From: Bacteriovoracaceae bacterium
GTDB taxonomy: Bacteria; Bdellovibrionota; Bacteriovoracia; Bacteriovoracales; Bacteriovoracaceae
Direction: 5' to 3'
NCBI GenBank assembly: GCA_023146355.1
Contig: JAGLCH010000077.1
Span: 1-21,858, forward strand
Length of the DNA stretch: 21,858 nt
In this document: one piece after another, positions 15,922 to 21,858 of the stretch
Layout: the number at the start of each line of letters is the position of its first letter
How positions within the stretch are numbered: the stretch's first letter is position 1
The notes under the pieces: model-generated
The model's database searches: none
Told to the model about the DNA's origin: nothing
Seen by the model: only the letters and a program-made list of their open reading frames with translations
Made by a program: the position numbers and the translations under genes

Positions 15922-18051
15922 ATGATAAAAAAAATATTTTTCCTTTTAGTTCTTCTTACATCTAGCCTTGTATTTGCAATAGACGGGCAAACCCCTTGGA
16001 CTGTTCAAAACTTTCGTTCTCAAAATGGAGAAATGTTCTTTGCTGTGGCATTTGATGTTCCAGATGGTCAAGGCCTTTACTGGAGGAACCCAGGAGACTC
16101 AGGTTCAGCTCCAAAAATCAATTTTTACTCCAAGTCTAAGAAGCTTGAACTCAAGGAGATGCCCTGGAAAGTTCCAAGTCGTAAAGTTGTGACTAAGAAG
16201 CTATGGACCTACAACCTAAATGGTAAGGTTGTCATTTTCTATAAGGTCCCCGGTAAGGTCCAAGATCAAATTTACGATCAAGATGTAACAGTGGAAGCAA
16301 GATGGTTGGTGTGCGCTGGTATTTGCGTTCCCGGAAGTGGAACTATTTCAGGCCACTATATCTATGAGAAGTATAACTCTTACACAAGCCCCAGCTTTGT
16401 TTTAGAAGATGATTGGCTGGAGAAAGAACTAAGTCAGCGCCCTGCCCAGAAAAATCTGCCAACAGACTTTGAATTCCAACTTGGAAAATGGGGAGCAGAA
16501 GATCATATCCTTTTTTACAGCACCTCAGTTAAAAATGATCCCAAATACAAGTTAACCAATTTACTCTATCCTCACCCACACTCTTCAGTTAACTTTGCTC
16601 ATGAAAAGTTAATGCACGACAAAGCAGGAAACATTTATGGCTCTGTAGTAATAGATGGAGAGGTAAAACTTCCTCTTACTATAAAATTTTTAGCAGACCT
16701 TGGTAATGAATATAGAGTGAGTGATGTCACAATCAAAAGTCTCACTCCAAATCTTTCTGAAAATATTAAAAAATATAGACAGATGTTCACGCCCATTGAT
16801 CCAACAGTAAAGATGAGCAAAGAGATAGAAGTGACTCTAGAAGATTCTACTTCTGTTTGGTATTTCCTCCTATTTGCTTTTATTGGCGGATTAATCCTAA
16901 ATGTTATGCCCTGTGTTCTTCCTGTCATTTCTATTAAACTATTTGGACTTATTAAAATAAATGGAGCTAGTCATCGAGAGATTTTGGGACACAACCTTCT
17001 CTACACAGCGGGAATATTACTCTCCTTTGTTGTACTTGCTGCCGTTGTAATTATTCTCCGCACTGCGGGAGAAAGTGTTGGCTGGGGCTTTCAGATGCAA
17101 TCCCCTCGCTTTGTTCTTTTTATGATTCTAGGTCTCTTAATATTTGCCCTTAATATGTTTGGTATCTTTGAATTCAGAACGCCAGGAGGGAAGTTTCTAG
17201 GAAATATCTCTGTTAGTAACCATCACCTTGGAAGTTTTTTAAGTGGAATTTTAGCAACAGTTCTATCAACCCCCTGTAGTGCTCCCTTTCTAGGAACAGC
17301 ACTAACCTTTGCGTTCACCACTTCCAATACTTTTTTATTTGCAACGCTAATGATGATTGGACTAGGTCTTGCTTTCCCAATCCTACTAACTGGAATCTTC
17401 CCAAAACTAATTAACTTTTTACCTCGACCCGGAAACTGGATGAATCATCTTAAAAAGTTTTTAGGACTATCTCTTCTTTTGACTGCGGTGTGGCTTGCAT
17501 CAGTATTCTATTCACTAACAAGCAACCCATTGATGCCAGGCCCATTTTATAACTTGGGGATTATCTCTGGCCTTATCCTACTGGCATTTTATCTCTACCG
17601 CTTTCGCAAGTTTGTTGGCCTGTCATTTGGAATTGCCGCAATTGTCATGACTGCCTACACCTACAACATGCAAAATGTTGAGTTTCCCAATATTTTAGTT
17701 CATGAGCCTATAGCTGGAAGTGCTTGGGTCAGCTGGTCTCCAGACAAACTAGAGACGTATAAGGGCGAGCGGCCTGTATTTATAAAGTTCACAGCTGATT
17801 GGTGTATTACCTGTAAGGTTGATACCCGCCTCATAATAAAAAGCTCTGGCTTTACTGAGCTTGTAGAAAAGCATGATCTAGCACTTGTAGTTGGAGATTA
17901 TACTGCTCCTCAACCTAAGATGGATCGATGGATGAAGGCCCATGGACTTGTGGGTGTTCCTGCTTATCTAATTCAATATAAAGATGGAACACGAAAAAGA
18001 ATTGACGGCCAATTGACACTGAAGAAGCTGGATGAATTACTTAGCCGCTAG
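15922..18051 (+). CDS. dsbD: Thiol:disulfide interchange protein, DsbD/ScsB type
   Basis: 709 residues. It carries electrons from cytosolic thioredoxin across the inner membrane to periplasmic thiol proteins. A Sec signal peptide (1-19) precedes a large N-terminal periplasmic domain with CAGIC (Cys131, Cys135). About eight membrane segments follow (~311-580) with Cys331 in NVMPCVLP and Cys452 in STPCSAP. The C-terminal periplasmic thioredoxin domain has WCITC (Cys628, Cys631). These six are the only cysteines, so the full three-pair relay is present and nothing else. The long N-domain with a C-x3-C pair is more like ScsB-type members than E. coli DsbD. SD GGGGAT lies 7 nt before ATG 15922. 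The stop overlaps the converging gpsA stop by 4 nt, with no terminator between them. Confidence 0.9.
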   Translation: MIKKIFFLLVLLTSSLVFAIDGQTPWTVQNFRSQNGEMFFAVAFDVPDGQGLYWRNPGDSGSAPKINFYSKSKKLELKEMPWKVPSRKVVTKKLWTYNLNGKVVIFYKVPGKVQDQIYDQDVTVEARWLVCAGICVPGSGTISGHYIYEKYNSYTSPSFVLEDDWLEKELSQRPAQKNLPTDFEFQLGKWGAEDHILFYSTSVKNDPKYKLTNLLYPHPHSSVNFAHEKLMHDKAGNIYGSVVIDGEVKLPLTIKFLADLGNEYRVSDVTIKSLTPNLSENIKKYRQMFTPIDPTVKMSKEIEVTLEDSTSVWYFLLFAFIGGLILNVMPCVLPVISIKLFGLIKINGASHREILGHNLLYTAGILLSFVVLAAVVIILRTAGESVGWGFQMQSPRFVLFMILGLLIFALNMFGIFEFRTPGGKFLGNISVSNHHLGSFLSGILATVLSTPCSAPFLGTALTFAFTTSNTFLFATLMMIGLGLAFPILLTGIFPKLINFLPRPGNWMNHLKKFLGLSLLLTAVWLASVFYSLTSNPLMPGPFYNLGIISGLILLAFYLYRFRKFVGLSFGIAAIVMTAYTYNMQNVEFPNILVHEPIAGSAWVSWSPDKLETYKGERPVFIKFTADWCITCKVDTRLIIKSSGFTELVEKHDLALVVGDYTAPQPKMDRWMKAHGLVGVPAYLIQYKDGTRKRIDGQLTLKKLDELLSR

Positions 18052-19079
18052 TCCAGCTCAAATTTTGTAGGTACTGTCATAATTTCACTAATAACATCTC
18101 TTGGTGAACGCTCTTCGTAGAGTACTGAAAAAATGCCATTAAAAATTCTTGCCTTAATATCGTAGCGCTCGCTTAAGAGGTGAACGGCCTTAGCCGTTTT
18201 ATGACCTTCAACGATAGTACGCTGAGACGCTATGATCTCTTCAGGAGATCGTCCCTTGGCGAGTTCGATCCCAAAAGATTTGTTACGACTTAGTTCTCCC
18301 GTAGTGGTTAAGATCAAATCCCCCATTCCACTAAGGCCATAAAAAGTCTCCGGTCTAGCATTAAAAACTTTTCCAAAGCGAAGCATCTCAGCAATTCCAC
18401 GAGTGATCATAGCAGCGCGAGTATTGTGATTATAGCCAAGCCCCTCAAGGATACCGCCAGCGATAGCGAGAACATTTTTAAGGGCCCCCCCTAAGAGAAC
18501 CCCCTTTACGTCATATGAAGGGAATGTTTTGAAGTATTCTGTGTTGAGCATTTCAAGAGAAACTGTATCAAGCATTTTTTTAGAGCGGCCAGCCAAGGTT
18601 ACTGCTGTGATCTGTTTGGCAACGATCTCCTTGGCAAAGCTTGGCCCCGAGAGAAAAGCAAATTGATCCATCCTCTCTGGAAAATAATTTCGAAAAAGGT
18701 CATCGGGAAGCTCAAGAGTAATAGGGTCGATCCCCTTAGAAAGAGAAACAACAGGAGTTGTGCTGCCAATATACTGATCAATATGGTCAAAGTTATCATA
18801 TAAAAAATCTGAAATCGAAGATGAGGGAAGGCCAAAGACTACAAGCTCAACTTTGCCATCGACTAGTGAGTTAACTTCATCCCAAGTAAGGGCAGGAATA
18901 ATGTTTGGTTGAAGCGACATTCCGGGGAGGTAAACTGAGTTTTCATGTTTGTCTCGAAGGCCAGTATAGACGTCTTCAGAGCGAACCTTAATAATAACTT
19001 TCTTAAAGTTATGCGCCATCACCGAAGCAATTGAAGTACCAAAGGCACCGGCACCAATAATGAGTCCTATATCTTTCAT
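18048..19079 (-). CDS. gpsA: Glycerol-3-phosphate dehydrogenase [NAD(P)+]
   Basis: 343 residues, normal length. It reduces dihydroxyacetone phosphate to sn-glycerol 3-phosphate in the cytosol, the entry step for phospholipid synthesis. Visible motifs are the NAD(P) loop GAGAFG (9-14), SLSKG with Lys115, SGPSFAKE (144-151), catalytic Lys201 in GGALKNVLAIAGG, and the substrate/cofactor loop GMGDLILT followed by SRNKSFG. All are intact. SD TAAGGA lies 8 nt before the ATG and overlaps the stop of the DUF493 gene 11 nt upstream, so the two are co-transcribed. The 3' end converges on dsbD. Confidence 0.96.
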   Translation of the reverse strand: MKDIGLIIGAGAFGTSIASVMAHNFKKVIIKVRSEDVYTGLRDKHENSVYLPGMSLQPNIIPALTWDEVNSLVDGKVELVVFGLPSSSISDFLYDNFDHIDQYIGSTTPVVSLSKGIDPITLELPDDLFRNYFPERMDQFAFLSGPSFAKEIVAKQITAVTLAGRSKKMLDTVSLEMLNTEYFKTFPSYDVKGVLLGGALKNVLAIAGGILEGLGYNHNTRAAMITRGIAEMLRFGKVFNARPETFYGLSGMGDLILTTTGELSRNKSFGIELAKGRSPEEIIASQRTIVEGHKTAKAVHLLSERYDIKARIFNGIFSVLYEERSPRDVISEIMTVPTKFELD

Positions 19080-19090
19080 GGTATGGATCC

Positions 19091-19354
19091 TTAGAGTGCC
19101 ATCACTCCCTTAACCTTAGATGCTTTTTTATAAATTTCTATAACCTCATCAGATGATGTGGCGGCCATGTGAAATGTGACGCTAACATAGGTTCCCTTTT
19201 TAGAGGGAGTTAACCTCTCATGCTGTAATCCCGTTTGATGCTCTAGGGTTACAACTTGCTCCCTTGGAACAATAAATTTGAAGAGGTAACTACATGGCCA
19301 CTCGTGGGCCTCATCCAACCGCCTCTTAAAACTGTCATAATCTTCATTTACCAT
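19091..19354 (-). CDS. DUF493 (YbeD-like) family small protein
   Basis: 87 residues, typical of the family (Pfam PF04359). The hallmark near the N-terminus is WPCSYLFKFIVP, followed by a predicted ferredoxin-like beta-alpha layout ending with YVSVTFHMAATSSDEVIEIY and VKGVMAL. It is a cytosolic protein whose biochemical role is not established; an ACT-like regulatory fold is generally proposed. I chose ATG 19354 (AGGTGA 5 nt upstream) over an in-frame GTG at 19363, which would add three residues. It is the first gene of the unit with gpsA; no functional link between them is known to me. Confidence 0.8.
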   Translation of the reverse strand: MVNEDYDSFKRRLDEAHEWPCSYLFKFIVPREQVVTLEHQTGLQHERLTPSKKGTYVSVTFHMAATSSDEVIEIYKKASKVKGVMAL

Positions 19355-19414
19355 TGAATTCACCTACTCTCTAACTAACTTAAATCACACAATGCCTGAC
19401 GATTTTGCTAAAGT

Positions 19415-19443
19415 TTTCCTATTTTTGTGCGATGCGGTATTAT
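19415..19443 (+). promoter_or_regulatory. Candidate promoter for the 739-aa exported protein
   Basis: TTTCCT (19415-19420), 17-nt spacer, TATTAT (19438-19443). The -10 is good and the -35 poor. The transcript would start near 19450, so its 5' end would fall right at the hairpin at 19452-19494. Confidence 0.4.
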
Positions 19444-19451
19444 AGATACGC

Positions 19452-19494
19452 TGTACAAAGTGTAGTCCAAATCAATGGACTTGTGAACTGTACA
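19452..19494 (+). promoter_or_regulatory. 5'-leader stem-loop built from TGTACA and AGTCCA arms
   Basis: TGTACA (19452-19457) pairs with TGTACA (19489-19494), and AGTCCA (19464-19469) with TGGACT (19476-19481), closing a 6-nt loop AATCAA; an interior loop of 6/7 nt separates the two helices. It ends 14 nt before the start codon, leaving a weak SD (GCAGG) free. It could act as a 5'-terminal RNA stabiliser, or as two DNA operator sites, since TGTACA is itself palindromic. Confidence 0.4.
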
Positions 19495-19508
19495 CCGGCA
19501 GGTATCCA

Positions 19509-21728
19509 ATGAAAACGTTGATGATCTCACTATTTTTTGCCCTCGCAACAAATACATCTGTATTTGCATCAGGAGAATACACGTTTCAAAGTTTTAAAGT
19601 AAACGATGTCCTGAACAAACGTATCGATCTGATGAGTGATCGAGTAATGGAGCGTAATGATGAGGAAGGCGTATCTCGTGGTTTAAAAGCGGAATTAACG
19701 GGATCAGATATTGAGCTAAATAATGCTCTTGAGAGCAAAGTTGAGCTTATCCGCTCTATGAACACTTTTGGTAGCACCATAAAAAAATCTTCTAGATCTA
19801 TTAACACCAGGGCGCTTACGCTTCCAGGCCAAGTAGACACTTCTGAGTATGACGAGCTTATCGAGCAAGGCCTTAACCCCGTTTTTGCCAAAATAATAAA
19901 AATCATGGGTCCTATCTACAAGGGTGTAGGAAAAACTCAGGCCCAAGGCATTATATTAAAAAATGAACAGTTTAACCTTGGTTCAGTAAACCACTCTGGA
20001 TTTACATGGCAAAAACCAATGGGTAACTTTGCTATCTATGTTAACCGTCAGCTTGCGCCTGACCTTTTTGATGATACCAACTGGGTTGTCACTGACACTC
20101 TAACTATCCACGTCGATGCAACGACCTTTCTAACTAACATGAAACAAAATGGATTAATTAGTATTACGACCAATCAACTTTCTGCCTTTGCAGGTATTCA
20201 ATTCAAGAGAGAATACCGTTATTCTCACTTTGCAGACAGCTTTGAAGATGGACTTCAAAAAGACTACACGAACCTCTTCTTAAGTTTTACAAACTTCTTT
20301 GGCCTCAATTTCCTAAAGATGAATCAATATGAATTTATGTCTAAGAAAGACTATTTAAGCTTCAATGCTGGGATTGGTGCACATATACCAATCACCACAG
20401 GTGCTTCAATTGGAGCGGGCGTACTCGTCGGATACAACCGTCTTTCATCTGTTGAGGTTCAAAAGGTTGGGCCTAAAGACTCTCCCCGCCAGGGTGAGAA
20501 CTACAGAGTATCATTTGAAAAAGAAAAAGGTGGAGAGCTTGAAGTTTCAGCAAAACTCCAAGCTGATTTTTTTAACCTACTTCGTCTAACTCTTTTCTCA
20601 TATGAGTATACTTATTCACTAAGTGAATCAGATAAAATCTACCTATCAATCTTTGATCGCCATATGGATGATCTTGTAATGGGATCTCCAGAACAAAAAC
20701 AACTTTCAAGCATTTTTAGAATGAACCGCCCTGATCTTGATATAATCCAGGATATGGTAATATCAAGCGAATACAGAAAAAAACAAAATAAAAATTCACA
20801 CTTTGCGATCTTCCTCTTTGGAAAACTAAAAAAAGGACGAATCGAACAAGTAACCATTCAAAAAGATGGAATTGAAAAGACCTTTTTTAAGAGTCGTTAT
20901 GAGAGTATCAAATATGTGAAGGGCCTCTTGACGACTCTTATCAACGGACTAACAACATTCTTTACCAACACCGAGCTATTTAAATCTTACAAGGCATCAA
21001 GAAGCCGTGACCTGATGCTAGAATATGAAGATGAGAGACAACTTACCAGCAAAGACAAAGTACAACTTCGTGAAGAAAAATTATCGATTAATATCGAGCA
21101 TGAATTTACAGCAAGAAAAACCGAAGGCTGGTTTAATAAGAAATACAAGAGGTATGCGGAGCATTTCACCCGAAACTTTACCAACTTGCCGAGCAAAATT
21201 GCTAATGAGATTAAAAACAAAAATCTTGTGGGCCCTCTTAAAATTAGAACCACAGCGTGGATTAATAAAGATGGATTAAAACGCTTCAACAAAATGAACA
21301 ATAATTCGATTGTGATTCAACTTGCCAAGATCTGTAAGTATGAGAGGCCAAAGAAAATGAAGTGGTGGAAGCGTATCCGCTACACCTTTAAAAAAGGTGT
21401 TATAAAAGGAGAATACTGTTACAAAAAGCTTACCAAGAACTACACTAAATATAAAAATGAGCTTAGTGTAAGTGGCGATATGTCTCTATGGAAGCTTAGG
21501 GCCCTTCTTATCCAAGTTAATAAGTTCTCAGATAATAAAGATGACCTTCGAAGACTATTTGGACACAGTAATGTTTTCTATAACGGCAGTGTCGAGGCAT
21601 ACACTAAAAATGATATAAAGTTTAAATCTTACTTTAAAGATGGTGCTATAAAAAGCGTCGGAGTCATTGACGACTTCCAAAGAGAAAGTGAAGCAGTAAG
21701 GGCCCCGGCCTCGATAGAAGTTCAATAA
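19509..21728 (+). CDS. Large exported protein of unknown function
   Basis: 739 residues that I do not recognise. A Sec signal peptide (1-20, cleavage after VFA) and no lipobox point to a periplasmic, outer-membrane or secreted product. The first ~110 mature residues are charged and helical. A middle region (about 165-330) is rich in aromatic and Gly/Thr strands, including a Gly-rich run GAHIPITTGASIGAGVLVGY. The last third is highly basic, with KKMKWWKRIRYTFKK near 615-629. Only two cysteines exist (609 and 637), a possible disulfide. It is monocistronic, with its own promoter, structured leader and terminator. Strand-rich, aromatic segments could suggest an outer-membrane barrel, but the many Lys-rich stretches make that uncertain. 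Confidence 0.6.
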   Translation: MKTLMISLFFALATNTSVFASGEYTFQSFKVNDVLNKRIDLMSDRVMERNDEEGVSRGLKAELTGSDIELNNALESKVELIRSMNTFGSTIKKSSRSINTRALTLPGQVDTSEYDELIEQGLNPVFAKIIKIMGPIYKGVGKTQAQGIILKNEQFNLGSVNHSGFTWQKPMGNFAIYVNRQLAPDLFDDTNWVVTDTLTIHVDATTFLTNMKQNGLISITTNQLSAFAGIQFKREYRYSHFADSFEDGLQKDYTNLFLSFTNFFGLNFLKMNQYEFMSKKDYLSFNAGIGAHIPITTGASIGAGVLVGYNRLSSVEVQKVGPKDSPRQGENYRVSFEKEKGGELEVSAKLQADFFNLLRLTLFSYEYTYSLSESDKIYLSIFDRHMDDLVMGSPEQKQLSSIFRMNRPDLDIIQDMVISSEYRKKQNKNSHFAIFLFGKLKKGRIEQVTIQKDGIEKTFFKSRYESIKYVKGLLTTLINGLTTFFTNTELFKSYKASRSRDLMLEYEDERQLTSKDKVQLREEKLSINIEHEFTARKTEGWFNKKYKRYAEHFTRNFTNLPSKIANEIKNKNLVGPLKIRTTAWINKDGLKRFNKMNNNSIVIQLAKICKYERPKKMKWWKRIRYTFKKGVIKGEYCYKKLTKNYTKYKNELSVSGDMSLWKLRALLIQVNKFSDNKDDLRRLFGHSNVFYNGSVEAYTKNDIKFKSYFKDGAIKSVGVIDDFQRESEAVRAPASIEVQ

Positions 21729-21733
21729 ATTAA

Positions 21734-21756
21734 AAAGGAGGCCTCGAGCCTCCTTT
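21734..21756 (+). terminator. Rho-independent terminator after the 739-aa protein gene
   Basis: Perfect 9-bp stem AAAGGAGGC / GCCTCCTTT with 5-nt loop CTCGA, followed by CTTTATG, beginning 5 nt after the stop codon. It may also stop the partial gene converging from the right, whose stop is at 21778. Confidence 0.85.
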
Positions 21757-21777
21757 CTTTATGCTAGTTCCGTAATT

Positions 21778-21858
21778 TTACGCTGGTGTACCTTCGCAGT
21801 TAGAAACCACGGCATCAATTTGCACTAAGGCATCCATAGAAATAGCGGAAACACCAAC
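21778..21858 (-). CDS. C-terminal end of a probable RidA (YjgF/YER057c)-family protein
   Basis: 26 codons and a TAA are visible on the - strand; the rest lies beyond the window. The peptide (VGVSAISMDALVQIDAVV, then SNCEGTPA) matches the usual end of RidA-type proteins, where a V-G-V-x-x-L-P-x-x-A-L-V-E-I-E-A pattern occurs. RidA proteins are small trimeric enamine/imine deaminases. With so little sequence this is a tentative call. Confidence 0.45.
   Translation of the reverse strand, partial: VGVSAISMDALVQIDAVVSNCEGTPA

Noticed and set aside
1..21858. Search by eye for CRISPR arrays, tRNA or rRNA genes, insertion sequences, att sites and defence or toxin-antitoxin genes
   Set aside because: No regularly spaced repeats, cloverleaf with CCA-type ends, transposase motifs or terminal inverted repeats were seen; nearly all bases are taken by ordinary genes.

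Overview
The window is about 21.9 kb of low-GC, densely coded bacterial DNA with short intergenic gaps, Shine-Dalgarno sites close to AGGAG, and many exported proteins and lipoproteins. A Gram-negative envelope is supported by a DsbD-type reductase, a CsgG/FlgT-like lipoprotein and a coiled-coil/TPR lipoprotein. Gene content and protein style suggest a Bdellovibrionota/Bacteriovoracaceae-like organism (Halobacteriovorax/Bacteriovorax type). That placement is an inference from overall character; no marker gene here proves it. I see no mobile element, tRNA, rRNA or CRISPR array.

Region 1 (1-4434, + strand) is a chemotaxis operon: the 3' part of cheA, cheR overlapping it by 11 nt, a single gene fusing CheD to CheB, and cheW, closed by a strong hairpin terminator. 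This is a complete adaptation module (kinase, methyltransferase, deamidase/methylesterase, coupling protein) except for receptors and CheY, which must lie elsewhere. Region 2 (4455-7682) has a putative Na+/H+ antiporter (- strand) divergent from a phosphoglucomutase/phosphomannomutase (+ strand). The shared gap holds a good sigma-70-type promoter for the mutase and a 7-bp inverted repeat.

Region 3 (7769-15757, all - strand) runs, in transcription order, from a two-gene unit (coiled-coil/TPR lipoprotein, then a secreted FecR-like protein with a very basic C-terminal half), through dnaE with its own candidate promoter, to a second two-gene envelope unit (secreted protein with a possible FlgT-N-like start, then a CsgG/FlgT-like lipoprotein). 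Region 4 (15922-19354) has a full-length DsbD/ScsB-type reductase (+) meeting gpsA (-) tail to tail, so that both stop codons lie in the same CTAG. A DUF493-family gene precedes gpsA in its transcription unit. Region 5 (19415-21858) has a promoter, a leader that would begin with a stem-loop, a 739-aa exported protein of unknown function, a terminator, and the 3' end of a probable RidA-family gene on the - strand.

The most notable points are the CheD-CheB fusion, the two overlapping pairs of envelope genes, the orphan exported protein with a structured leader, and the recurrence of GGCCTC/GAGGCC in all three terminators and widely elsewhere. I did not find a clearly new defence or mobile system.
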